From assembly GCA_024710165.1 (NCBI GenBank), contig JANJVG010000024.1, forward strand, positions 1-64,000: DNA of 64,000 nt. The letters run 5' to 3'. Numbering within the stretch: the stretch's first letter is position 1; the number at the start of each line of letters is the position of its first letter. This document shows positions 49,518-58,714 of the stretch, piece after piece. Below the pieces are notes generated by a model. That model was not told the DNA's origin. It made no database searches and saw nothing but the letters and a program-made list of their open reading frames with translations. The position numbers and the translations under genes are program-made. Origin of the DNA: Burkholderiaceae bacterium (GTDB lineage: Bacteria; Pseudomonadota; Gammaproteobacteria; Burkholderiales; Burkholderiaceae_C).

Positions 49518-50738
49518 ATGAAAACGATTCGACTTCGACCCGGCAAAGAGCGCTCGCTGCAGCGCCGCCACCCCTGGATCTTTGACAGCGCCATCGCCAA
49601 GGGCGGCGGCGACAGCGGCGAAACCGTGCGCGTGGAGTCGCACGAGGGCCAGTTTCTGGCCTGGGCGGCGTTCAGCCCGAGTTCGCGCATCCGCGCGCGG
49701 GTGTGGAGTTTTGACGAAGCGCAGCGTATTGATGCTTCTTTTTTCATAGCTGCTTGCGCTCGTGCAATAAGCGCTAGAAGCCGATTTGACATACAAAGCA
49801 ACGGCGTGCGCCTGGTGCACGGCGAATCGGATGGTCTGCCCGGCCTCATCGTGGACCGCTATGGCGACACGCTGGTGGTGCAGTTCACCAGCGCGGGCAC
49901 GGAGCGCTGGAAAGGTGTGCTGGCCGATGCGCTCTTGCAGGCCACGGGCCTGGCGCGCCTGTACGAGCGCTCGGACGCCAGCGTGCGCCAGCTCGAAGGG
50001 CTGGAGAGCAGCACCGGCTGGCTGCGCGGCGGCCCGGCGGCCGGGGGTGAGGCGCCCCCGCTGGAGTTGGAGATCCACGAGCACCAGTGGCTTCTCACGC
50101 TCAACATTGCCGAGGGCCACAAGACCGGTTTCTACCTGGACCAGCGCGACAGCCGCAAGCGCTTTGCCGACTGCGTGCAGCGCCTGGGGCTGCGCCGTGT
50201 GCTCAATTGCTATTGCTATACCGGGGGCTTTTCGGTGGCGGCGCTGGCGGGCCAGCGCGCGGCCGGGGTGGAGGACGGCGAGGTGGTGTCCATCGACTCG
50301 TCTGGCCCGGCGCTGGAGCGCGCCCGCGCGCATGTCGCGCTCAACGGCTTTGACGCCGCGCGTGCCACCTTTCTTGATGCCGACGTGAACGCCTCGCTGC
50401 GCCAGTTTCTCAAGGAAGGGCGCACTTTTGACGCCATCGTGCTCGACCCGCCCAAATTTGCCCCCACCGCCGCGCACGCCGAGCGCGCCGCGCGTGCCTA
50501 CAAGGACATCAACCGCCTGGCGCTGCAGTTGCTCGAACCCGGCGGCATGCTCTACACCTTCTCGTGCTCGGGCGGCATCAGCGCCGACCTGTTCCACAAG
50601 ATCGTCGCCTCGGCCGGGGCCGACGCGGGGGTGGACGGCTACATCCTGGAGCGCCTGGGTGGGGCGCCCGACCATCCCATGACGCTGGAGTTTCCTGAGG
50701 GCGAGTACCTCAAGGGCCTGGCCGTGATGCGCAAGTAA
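49518..50738 (+). CDS. rlmI: class I SAM-dependent rRNA methyltransferase (RlmI-like, PUA-containing)
   Basis: KTIRLRPGKERSLQRRHPWIFDSAIAKGGG, RLVHGESDGLPGLIVDRYGDTLVVQF, NCYCYTGGFSVAAL, VLDPPKFAP. Confidence 0.92.
   Translation: MKTIRLRPGKERSLQRRHPWIFDSAIAKGGGDSGETVRVESHEGQFLAWAAFSPSSRIRARVWSFDEAQRIDASFFIAACARAISARSRFDIQSNGVRLVHGESDGLPGLIVDRYGDTLVVQFTSAGTERWKGVLADALLQATGLARLYERSDASVRQLEGLESSTGWLRGGPAAGGEAPPLELEIHEHQWLLTLNIAEGHKTGFYLDQRDSRKRFADCVQRLGLRRVLNCYCYTGGFSVAALAGQRAAGVEDGEVVSIDSSGPALERARAHVALNGFDAARATFLDADVNASLRQFLKEGRTFDAIVLDPPKFAPTAAHAERAARAYKDINRLALQLLEPGGMLYTFSCSGGISADLFHKIVASAGADAGVDGYILERLGGAPDHPMTLEFPEGEYLKGLAVMRK
49732..49790 (+). repeat. dispersed palindromic repeat, copy G (inside rlmI)
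   Basis: atgcttcttttttcATAGCTgcttGCGCTcgtgcaATAAGCGCTAGAaGCCgattt. Confidence 0.78.
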
Positions 50739-50744
50739 AGATCG

Positions 50745-50803
50745 AATGCTTTAAAAATAATAGCTACTCGCGCTTGCTGAATAAGCGCTAGAGGCCAAAA
50801 ATT
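50745..50803 (+). repeat. dispersed palindromic repeat, copy H (near-canonical)
   Basis: aatgctttaaaaataATAGCTactcGCGCTTgctgaATAAGCGCTAGAGGCCAAAAATt. Confidence 0.85.
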
Positions 50804-50817
50804 CATTGAATCCTTGC

Positions 50818-50837
50818 AGCCCCTGCGCGCAGGGGCT
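50818..50837. repeat. 20-bp perfect palindrome
   Basis: agcccctgcgcgcaggggct. Confidence 0.7.
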
Positions 50838-50895
50838 TGACAGCTCGGCTACAGTTTTTGGATTCCCCCCCCCCGTTTTTCCCCCAAGGCTCCCC

Positions 50896-51999
50896 ATGTC
50901 CCTCATTCCCGTCACCATCCTTACCGGCTTCCTGGGCTCGGGCAAGACCACCTTGCTCAAGCGCGTGCTGTCCGAAGTCCACGGCCAGAAGATCGCCGTC
51001 ATCGAAAACGAGTTCGGCGAGGAGAACATCGACAACGACATCCTCGTGACCGACAGCGAGGAGCAGATCGTGCAGATGAGCAACGGCTGCATCTGCTGCA
51101 CCATCCGCGAAGACCTGCGTGAAACCCTGCAACTGCTGGCCGCCAAGCGCCGCAAGGGCCTGCTGGCGTTTGACCGCGTGGTCATCGAGACCACCGGCCT
51201 GGCTGACCCCGGCCCGGTGGCGCAGACCTTCTTCATGGACGAAGAAATCGCCGAGACCTACCTCATCGACTCCATCCTTACCCTGGTGGACGCCAGGCAC
51301 GCCCAGCAGCAGCTCGACGACCGCCAGGAGGCGCGCCGCCAGGTGGGCTTTGCCGACCAGATCTTCCTGTCCAAGACCGACCTGGTCAGCGCAGACGACG
51401 TGGACGCGCTCACCCACCGCCTCAAGCACATGAACCCGCGCGCGCCGATCAAGGCGGTGCACTTTGGCGAGGTGCCGCTGGCCGAGGTGCTGGACCTGCG
51501 CGGTTTCAACCTCAACGCCAAGCTGGACATCGACCCCGACTTCCTCAAGGACGAGGACGACCACAGCCACTGCGACCATGACCACGGGCATTGCGAGCAT
51601 GACCATGGCCATGACCATGGGCACCACCATCACCACGACCATGCGCATGGCGAGCCCTGCAACCACCCCTCGCACCAGAAGGGGCGCCACCACCACCATG
51701 ACGATGACGTCAAGAGCTTCGTCTACCGCGCCGAGCGTGCGTTCGATCCGGCCAAGCTGGAGGATTTTCTGGGCGCCATCGTCAACATCTACGGCCCGCG
51801 CATGCTGCGCTACAAGGGTGTGCTGCACATGAAGGGCACCGAGCGCAAGGTCATCTTCCAGGGCGTGCACCAGCTCATGGGCAGCGACCTGGGCCCGCAG
51901 TGGGCCGAGGGCGAGGCACGCCAGAGCAAGATGGTGTTTATCGGCATCGAGCTGCCGCGCGACATCCTGGAGCAGGGGCTGGACCAGTGCCTGGTCTGA
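50896..51999 (+). CDS. CobW/COG0523 GTPase metallochaperone with His-rich segment
   Basis: TGFLGSGKTTLLKRVL (Walker A), SNGCICCTIRED (CxCC), DDHSHCDHDHGHCEHDHGHDHGHHHHHDHAHGEPCNHPSHQKGRHHHHDDD. Confidence 0.95.
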   Translation: MSLIPVTILTGFLGSGKTTLLKRVLSEVHGQKIAVIENEFGEENIDNDILVTDSEEQIVQMSNGCICCTIREDLRETLQLLAAKRRKGLLAFDRVVIETTGLADPGPVAQTFFMDEEIAETYLIDSILTLVDARHAQQQLDDRQEARRQVGFADQIFLSKTDLVSADDVDALTHRLKHMNPRAPIKAVHFGEVPLAEVLDLRGFNLNAKLDIDPDFLKDEDDHSHCDHDHGHCEHDHGHDHGHHHHHDHAHGEPCNHPSHQKGRHHHHDDDVKSFVYRAERAFDPAKLEDFLGAIVNIYGPRMLRYKGVLHMKGTERKVIFQGVHQLMGSDLGPQWAEGEARQSKMVFIGIELPRDILEQGLDQCLV

Positions 52000-52181
52000 G
52001 CGATGCGGTGCCATCGCCGCTCGTGGAATACCCTTGTGGATATTTGCGTGTGCCACGGTTGCCGTCAGCGGGTGTCGATACAATCGCGCCCCGGTGATCA
52101 CCAGGGCTCACCACTCACCGACCTGCCTGTGTGTGCCCCGCGTACCGCAGCTGGTTTGCCCGAACTGCGAGGAGACAGGAA

Positions 52182-52916
52182 TTGAAAGCTGAAACCAGCA
52201 AACCCAAGGCGGCTGCCAAGGCCCCCTCGGCCGCTGCCAAAACCGGTGTCGGCAAGGCGCCCGCCAAGGTATCCGAGCCGGCGGTTGCCGCGCAGCCGAG
52301 CTCTGGCCAGATGCCATTGCGCAGTACTCGGCCTTCTTCTCGCCTGGCCCAATTGACCGTACCATCCATGGCCCAGTCGGTTGCATCGACTGCGGCCAAA
52401 GCGAGCTATACCAATACCATGCCCTCCACAATGCAAGTGTCGCCCTCCCTGGCCTCCACCAAGAAAGACGCCCGGCTGGCCGACAACTGGAAAACCAAAC
52501 AGCTGGAAGAGCTGACCGACGCCGAAATTCTGGCCATGCCCGACAGCGAGTACATGAACGACACGCAGATGGCGTTCTTCCGTCGCAAGCTGGTCACCCT
52601 CAAGCAGGACATGCACAACAACGCTGGCGAGACCACCGAACACCTGCGCGAGGACACCGTGGTGGTCCCCGACCCGGCCGACCGCGCCACCATCGAGGAA
52701 GAGCATGCCCTGGAGCTGCGCACCCGCGACCGCGAGCGCAAGCTGCTCAAGAAGATCGAGCAGTCGATCGCCCGCATCGATGCGGGCGACTACGGCTACT
52801 GTGACGAAACCGGTGAGCCCATCGGCGTGGGCCGGCTGCTGGCCCGCCCCACGGCCACCCTGTCGCTCGAAGCGCAGCAGCGCCGTGAGCTCAAGCAGAA
52901 GATGTTTGGCGACTGA
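52182..52916 (+). CDS. dksA: RNA polymerase-binding transcription factor DksA, non-canonical zinc-finger residues
   Basis: LKAETSKPK...; NAGETTEHLREDTVVVPDPADRATIEEEHALELRTRDRERKLLKKIEQSIARIDAGDYGYCDETGEPIGVGRLLARPTATLSLEAQQRREL; TTG start with ggagacagg RBS, alternative ATG at 52131. Confidence 0.88.
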   Translation: MKAETSKPKAAAKAPSAAAKTGVGKAPAKVSEPAVAAQPSSGQMPLRSTRPSSRLAQLTVPSMAQSVASTAAKASYTNTMPSTMQVSPSLASTKKDARLADNWKTKQLEELTDAEILAMPDSEYMNDTQMAFFRRKLVTLKQDMHNNAGETTEHLREDTVVVPDPADRATIEEEHALELRTRDRERKLLKKIEQSIARIDAGDYGYCDETGEPIGVGRLLARPTATLSLEAQQRRELKQKMFGD

Positions 52917-52952
52917 CCCCCAGCCACTGCGCCACAGATTCTTCCCAGCACC

Positions 52953-54731
52953 ATGAGCAAGGACGAAACCACCACCGGCGGCGGACTTCTGTCCAAAGTG
53001 GTGCGTTTTGTGCGCAATCCTACGGTCAACTGGAACGAGCTCGACGCTCTTGCAGAGGACAAGGAAAGCCAGTACAGCAAGCAGATGCTCAAGGAGATGA
53101 TCGAGCGCAAGCGCCGCAACGACTTCGTGCGGCGGCGGGAGTTCGATCAGCTGCGCAAGCTGCGCCAGCGCGATGCCCTCTCGGGCACGCGCACGGATGA
53201 CCCTGCCGCCCGCCCCTCGTTTTTTCAGAGCAGCCTGACCTCGCCCGACGACCGCGCCGGGACGATCAAGAAGATCGACGAGATCGAAGCGCAGATGTCG
53301 ATGCAGTGGTGGAAGAGCAAGCAGTCAGGCTCGCCCCCCGTGCAGGCCGAGGGCCCGCCGGTGACCGTGGAAGGCTCGCTGGCCGACGCAGCCGCCCCTG
53401 TCCGCAGCGGCCCCGACTCGATGCCGTCCTTTGCCCCTACGGCGCCGCTGTCCTTCCCGGCTTCGTTGTCGCCGCAGGCTGCGGCCGAGCCGCTGTTCGC
53501 CAACGACAGCATGGGCATCGAAGGCTTTGGAAGGGTGTCCTCACGCGTGTTGACGGACGAGGCCCGGGCGCCTGCGGTCGGGACCGCATGGCCGCCAGCG
53601 GCTACGCCGGCCCCTGCCCCCGAACAGGAGGAATTCGTGCACGAACCCGATCTCGAAGAAGCTGCCATCCGCTTTGCCAATGGCGACCATGCCGGTGCCG
53701 AAGCGGGCCTGCTCGATGTACTGGGGCAGCATGCGCACGACGACGACGCGTCGCTGTTCGAGATCTGGATGACGCTGTTCGACCTGTACCGGGCCACGGG
53801 GCAGCAGGACCGTTTTGACACCCTGGCCATCGATTTTGCGGCCCGTTTTTCGCGCTCGGCCCCCCTGTGGTTTTCGCTGCCCGAGCAACTGGGTCTGCAG
53901 ACCGTGGTGCAGGACGCCCCCGCACCCGTCGTGCGCCGCGATTTCACCTGGAACGCCCCGGCGGCGCTGGGCCTGCAGTCCGTGGCCGCCCTGCACGCTT
54001 CGCTGGGTCGCACGGCATCGCCCTGGACGATGACCTGGTCGGGCATCGAGTCGATCGACGATGCAGCCCTCACCGCCCTGGCCAACGAGTTCACGCGCTG
54101 GGCCGACCTGAATGTGCAGATCGTGTTTGTCGGTGCTGACGCCCTGCAGGCCCTGATGGAGGCCCGCACCCTGTCGGGAGACCGCAGCGCCAACCCCGAG
54201 TGGTGGCGGCTGCGCATGGCTGCGCTGCGCTTCATGGGCAAGCCCGACGAGTTTGAAATGGTGGCGCTCGATTACTGCGTGACCTACGAGGTCTCGCCCC
54301 CCTCATGGGCGCAGCCGCGCTGCAGCTACAGCGATGGCGCGGCGCCCGAGCCCGCCGCCCCCCCGGCGCCCACGCCCCCCCTGGTGGCCCGCACCCACTG
54401 GGCCGAACCCACCGGGCCGGCGCCCCTGAGCGGCTTCGGTGAAACACAGCCGCCGGCCGTGCAAGGGCTTTCAGGACACATCGAAGTCGATGCAGGCGCC
54501 GTGCTGTCCGCCCTGCGCGAGCACACGCCGGCCCATGAGCCGATCATCGTGCCGTGCGACAAGCTCATCCGCATCGACTTTTCTGCAGCCGGGTCCGTGC
54601 TCAACTGGGCGGCCGTGCAGCAGGCCCAGGGCCGCGAGGTGCGCTTCCAGAACCTGCACCGGCTGGTGGCGGTGTTTTTCAACGTGGTGGGCATCAACGA
54701 ACATGCCTGGGTTGTTCCACGCAAGAACTGA
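52953..54731 (+). CDS. large hypothetical protein with STAS-like C-terminal region
   Basis: 592 aa; C-terminal [52 protein letters not shown] resembles STAS; low-complexity Pro/Ala middle. Confidence 0.65.
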   Translation: MSKDETTTGGGLLSKVVRFVRNPTVNWNELDALAEDKESQYSKQMLKEMIERKRRNDFVRRREFDQLRKLRQRDALSGTRTDDPAARPSFFQSSLTSPDDRAGTIKKIDEIEAQMSMQWWKSKQSGSPPVQAEGPPVTVEGSLADAAAPVRSGPDSMPSFAPTAPLSFPASLSPQAAAEPLFANDSMGIEGFGRVSSRVLTDEARAPAVGTAWPPAATPAPAPEQEEFVHEPDLEEAAIRFANGDHAGAEAGLLDVLGQHAHDDDASLFEIWMTLFDLYRATGQQDRFDTLAIDFAARFSRSAPLWFSLPEQLGLQTVVQDAPAPVVRRDFTWNAPAALGLQSVAALHASLGRTASPWTMTWSGIESIDDAALTALANEFTRWADLNVQIVFVGADALQALMEARTLSGDRSANPEWWRLRMAALRFMGKPDEFEMVALDYCVTYEVSPPSWAQPRCSYSDGAAPEPAAPPAPTPPLVARTHWAEPTGPAPLSGFGETQPPAVQGLSGHIEVDAGAVLSALREHTPAHEPIIVPCDKLIRIDFSAAGSVLNWAAVQQAQGREVRFQNLHRLVAVFFNVVGINEHAWVVPRKN

Positions 54732-54787
54732 CCCTGTCCTGCCCGGGTGGCTTGCAAATGGTGCCGCCGCCCCCAAGTGCCGTCGTT

Positions 54788-55351
54788 ATGAATGCATCCA
54801 GCGAATCTCCGGTGTTCCACGGGACCACCATCCTCAGCGTGCGCCGGCAGACGGCGGACGGAATCCAGGTCGCCATCGGCGGCGACGGCCAGGTCACGCT
54901 GGGCAACATCGTCGTCAAGGGCACGGCGCGCAAGGTGCGCAAGCTGCACCATGGCAAGGTGCTGGCGGGCTTTGCCGGTGCCACGGCCGACGCCTTCACG
55001 CTGTTCGAGCGCTTTGAGGCCAAGCTGGACAAGCACCAGGGCCACCTGGTGCGCGCTGCCATCGAGCTGACCAAGGACTGGCGCACCGACCGCGTGCTGC
55101 GCCGCCTGGAAGCCATGCTGGCCGTGGCCGACCACGAGGCCTCGCTCATCATCACCGGCAACGGCGATGTGCTGGAGCCCGAACAGGGCATCGTGGCCAT
55201 TGGTTCGGGGGGCGCCTATGCCCATTCGGCGGCCAAGGCGCTGCTGAACCATACCGAACTGTCGGCCGAGGAGATCGTGCGCAAGTCGCTGGCGATCGCG
55301 GGCGAGCTGTGCATCTACACCAACATGCACCACACCATCGAGACGCTTTGA
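54788..55351 (+). CDS. hslV: ATP-dependent protease subunit HslV
   Basis: [44 protein letters not shown]. Confidence 0.96.
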   Translation: MNASSESPVFHGTTILSVRRQTADGIQVAIGGDGQVTLGNIVVKGTARKVRKLHHGKVLAGFAGATADAFTLFERFEAKLDKHQGHLVRAAIELTKDWRTDRVLRRLEAMLAVADHEASLIITGNGDVLEPEQGIVAIGSGGAYAHSAAKALLNHTELSAEEIVRKSLAIAGELCIYTNMHHTIETL

Positions 55352-55359
55352 ACGGTCTC

Positions 55360-55420
55360 AAATGCTATTGATTTAATAGCTACTAGTGCTTTATTTATAT
55401 GCGCTAGAGGCTGTTTTTAT
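55360..55420 (+). repeat. dispersed palindromic repeat, copy I (between hslV and hslU)
   Basis: aaatGCTATTgatttAATAGCTactaGTGCTTtatttatATGCGCTAGAGGCtgttttt. Confidence 0.82.
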
Positions 55421-55431
55421 TGGAATTTTCC

Positions 55432-56754
55432 ATGTCGTCCATGACCCCCCAGGAAATCGTTTCCGAACTCGATCGCCACATCGTCGGCCAGGCCGGCGCC
55501 AAGCGGGCCGTGGCCATTGCACTGCGCAACCGCTGGCGCCGTCAGCAGGTGCCCGAGGCGCTGCGCCACGAAATCACGCCTAAGAACATTCTCATGATCG
55601 GCCCCACCGGCGTGGGCAAGACCGAGATCGCGCGGCGCCTGGCACGCCTGGCCGATGCGCCCTTCATCAAGGTCGAGGCCACCAAGTTCACCGAGGTGGG
55701 CTATGTGGGCAAGGACGTGGACGCCATCATCCGCGACCTGGCCGAAATCGCCGTGAAACAGGAGCGCGAGGCCCAGGTGCGCCAAGTGCGTACGCGTGCC
55801 GAAGATGCAGCGGAAGAACGCATCCTGGATGTCCTGATCCCCACCGCCCGCACCCCCGGCGGCGAGCCTCCGGCCGACAGCACGGCACGCCAGGTGTTCC
55901 GCAAAAAGCTGCGCGAGGGCCAGCTCGACGACAAGGAGATCGAGATCGACCTTGCCGAGGCCCGTCCGCAGCTCGAAATCATGGGCCCTGCCGGCATGGA
56001 AGACATGGCCGAGCAGTTGCGCGGGGTGTTCAGCCAGATGGGCCAGGGCAAACGCAAGGCACGCAAGCTGCCGATTGCGGAGGCACGCCGCCTGCTCATC
56101 GAGGAAGAAGCGGGCAAGCTGGTGAACGAGGAAGAGATCAAGCTGCGCGCCATCCAGAACGCCGAGCAGAACGGCATCGTCTTCATCGACGAGATCGACA
56201 AGGTGGCTGCGCGGCAGGAAACCAGCGGCGCCGATGTCTCGCGCCAGGGCGTGCAGCGCGACCTGCTGCCGCTGGTGGAGGGCACCACGGTGTCCACCAA
56301 GTACGGCATGGTCAAGACGGACCACATCCTGTTCATTGCCTCCGGGGCCTTTCATCTGGCCAAACCCAGCGACCTGATTCCCGAGTTGCAGGGGCGTTTT
56401 CCGATCCGGGTGGAGCTGGGCTCGCTCTCGGTGGAAGATTTCGAGGCGATCCTGACGCAAACCCACGCCTCGCTGGTGCGCCAGTACCAGGCCTTGCTGG
56501 CGACCGAGGGGGTCACGCTGGAGTTCACGCCCGAAGGCGTCACGCGCCTGGCGCGCATCGCGTTCGAGGTGAATGAGCGCACCGAGAACATCGGTGCGCG
56601 GCGCCTGTCGACCGTGATGGAGCGCCTGCTCGATGAAGTGAGCTTTGATGCCGCGCACCGCAGCGGCCAGACGGTGACCGTGGACGCCGCCTATGTGGAT
56701 GAGCGCCTGCAGGCCTTGAGCCAGGACGAAGATCTCTCGCGCTTCATTCTTTGA
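55432..56754 (+). CDS. hslU: ATP-dependent protease ATPase subunit HslU
   Basis: [52 protein letters not shown]. Confidence 0.97.
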   Translation: MSSMTPQEIVSELDRHIVGQAGAKRAVAIALRNRWRRQQVPEALRHEITPKNILMIGPTGVGKTEIARRLARLADAPFIKVEATKFTEVGYVGKDVDAIIRDLAEIAVKQEREAQVRQVRTRAEDAAEERILDVLIPTARTPGGEPPADSTARQVFRKKLREGQLDDKEIEIDLAEARPQLEIMGPAGMEDMAEQLRGVFSQMGQGKRKARKLPIAEARRLLIEEEAGKLVNEEEIKLRAIQNAEQNGIVFIDEIDKVAARQETSGADVSRQGVQRDLLPLVEGTTVSTKYGMVKTDHILFIASGAFHLAKPSDLIPELQGRFPIRVELGSLSVEDFEAILTQTHASLVRQYQALLATEGVTLEFTPEGVTRLARIAFEVNERTENIGARRLSTVMERLLDEVSFDAAHRSGQTVTVDAAYVDERLQALSQDEDLSRFIL

Positions 56755-56776
56755 GGCAGACAGTCTTTGGTCCGCA

Positions 56777-56801
56777 CCCCGCCACCGGCGGGGATTTTTT
56801 T
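56777..56801 (+). terminator. intrinsic terminator of hslVU
   Basis: ccccgcc-acc-ggcgggg-a-ttttttt. Confidence 0.9.
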
Positions 56802-56961
56802 GCGTGCAACGATCCCTCAGGTGTTACTTTCACAGGGGTTGCTAACTGCTTTCCCTGTAACGATTTTTGCCCTTTCCCGGATGCAATGTCGCGGCTAAGT
56901 CCTTGATTTCATTGCAAGTAGATGTTGCAAGCGCCCTTGTAGGCCAGGTTTTTCCTGCTAC

Positions 56962-57001
56962 AGTGCAAAAAAGTGCACTTTAGTGGTGAAAAGTGCCATT
57001 T
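56962..57001 (+). promoter_or_regulatory. MraZ operator: four direct repeats, 10-bp period
   Basis: agtgcaaaaa agtgcacttt agtggtgaaa agtgccattt. Confidence 0.85.
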
Positions 57002-57053
57002 CCACCGGTTTGTCGTGACCGGGCGGGTCGATCGAACAACAAGGGGTTGGGCT

Positions 57054-57482
57054 GTGTTTCAAGGGGCTTCTTCGCTCAGTCTGGATGCGAAGGGTCGGCT
57101 TTCCGTGCCGACCCGGCACCGTGACGCCCTGAGCGCGCAAGCCGCCGGCCAGCTCACCATCACCCGCCACCCGCACGGCTGCCTGATGGTCTTTCCGCGC
57201 CCCGAGTGGGAGTTGTTTCGCGAGCGCATCGCCCAGCTGCCCATGTCGGCCCAGGGCTGGAAGCGCATCTTCATGGGCTACGCCATGGATGTGGAAATGG
57301 ACGCCACGGGCCGTGTGCTGGTGTCACCCGAGCTGCGCGAAGCCGCCGGCCTGACCAGGGACGCCATCCTGCTGGGTATGGGCAACCACCTGGAGCTGTG
57401 GGACAAGGCTGCCTACGAGGCCCAGGAAGCGGCTGCCCTGCAGGGCGCCATGCCCGATGCATTCAACGATTTTTCCTTCTGA
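57054..57482 (+). CDS. mraZ: transcriptional regulator MraZ
   Basis: GTG start; [27 protein letters not shown]; head of dcw cluster. Confidence 0.94.
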   Translation: MFQGASSLSLDAKGRLSVPTRHRDALSAQAAGQLTITRHPHGCLMVFPRPEWELFRERIAQLPMSAQGWKRIFMGYAMDVEMDATGRVLVSPELREAAGLTRDAILLGMGNHLELWDKAAYEAQEAAALQGAMPDAFNDFSF

Positions 57483-57485
57483 AGG

Positions 57486-58421
57486 GTGCGTGTGACTCCA
57501 ACCAGCCCACACACCACCGTGCTGCTCGATGAGGCCGTGGATGCGCTCCTGGCGGGCGCGGGAGAGGCTCCGTCGGGCACCTGGATCGACGGCACGTTCG
57601 GCCGGGGAGGGCATGCAAGGCGCATCCTCTCACGGCTGTCGCCGCAGGGGCGCCTGCTGGCGTTCGACAAGGACCCCGAGGCGATTCACGAAGCAGCGCG
57701 CATCCCGGATGCGCGTTTTTCCATTCGGCACGAAGGGTTTCGGCACATCGCCGACCTGCCGGCAGGCAGTGCCGCCGGTGTGCTGATGGATCTGGGTGTG
57801 AGTTCGCCGCAGATCGACTCGCCGGAGCGGGGATTCAGTTTTCGTTTTGACGGTCCGCTGGACATGCGCATGGACACCACGCGCGGCCAGAGCGTGGCCG
57901 AGTGGCTGGCAGACGCCGAAGTGGGGCAGATTGCGGAGGTGATACGTGAATACGGGGAAGAACGGTTTGCTGGCCCCATTGCAAAGGCGATTGTTGCTCG
58001 GCGGCAGGAAAGGGGTCCTCTCGCGACCACTGCCGAGCTGGCCGAGCTCGTGGCTGGCGCGGTCAAGACCCGCGAGGCCGGCCAGAACCCTGCCACGCGC
58101 ACATTTCAGGCTTTTCGGATTTTCATCAACGCCGAACTTGAAGAGCTGCGACAGGCGCTAGAGGCCAGCCTGGCGGTGCTGCAGCCGGGTGGAAGGCTGG
58201 TGGTGATCAGCTTTCACTCGCTGGAAGACCGCATCGTCAAGCAGTTCATTGCACAGCACTCCAAGGAAGTGTTCGACCGCCGCGCGCCCTTTGCCGTGCC
58301 GCAGCCCATGCGGCTCAAGGCGCTCGATCGCATCAAGCCCGGTGCAGCCGAAGTGGCGGCCAACCCGCGTGCGCGCAGTGCCGTCATGCGCGTGGCCGAG
58401 CGCACCGAGGTTCCGGCATGA
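57486..58421 (+). CDS. rsmH: 16S rRNA m4C1402 methyltransferase RsmH
   Basis: [34 protein letters not shown] start at 57486 or 57492. Confidence 0.96.
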   Translation: MRVTPTSPHTTVLLDEAVDALLAGAGEAPSGTWIDGTFGRGGHARRILSRLSPQGRLLAFDKDPEAIHEAARIPDARFSIRHEGFRHIADLPAGSAAGVLMDLGVSSPQIDSPERGFSFRFDGPLDMRMDTTRGQSVAEWLADAEVGQIAEVIREYGEERFAGPIAKAIVARRQERGPLATTAELAELVAGAVKTREAGQNPATRTFQAFRIFINAELEELRQALEASLAVLQPGGRLVVISFHSLEDRIVKQFIAQHSKEVFDRRAPFAVPQPMRLKALDRIKPGAAEVAANPRARSAVMRVAERTEVPA

Positions 58422-58714
58422 CCCGTCTGAGTGTCGCTCTGCTGCTGGCAGTGATTGCCAGCGCGCTGTACCTGGTGCACACGCAGTATGCGTCGCGCCA
58501 GCTCTACACCGAGCTGGACCGCGCGATCGCTGAAGCACGGCGTCTGGAGACCGAGCGACAGCGCCTGGAGGTGGAGAAACGCGCGCAGGCCACACCGCTG
58601 CGGGTGGAGCAGCTGGCGCGGGCCCGGCTGCACATGCGCACGGCCACCCCCGCCATCACGCACTATGTGGTGGACCCGCTGGCGGGGCCTGCCCCCGTGG
58701 AGGCCCGGCCATGA
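58418..58714 (+). CDS. ftsL: cell division protein FtsL
   Basis: 98 aa, single TM plus coiled coil, between rsmH and ftsI. Confidence 0.92.
   Translation: MTRLSVALLLAVIASALYLVHTQYASRQLYTELDRAIAEARRLETERQRLEVEKRAQATPLRVEQLARARLHMRTATPAITHYVVDPLAGPAPVEARP

Noticed and set aside
51556-51711. Short repeated catgaccatggccatgaccatgg as a DNA tandem repeat
   Set aside because: Explained by His/Asp codons in the metal-binding segment of the CobW protein.
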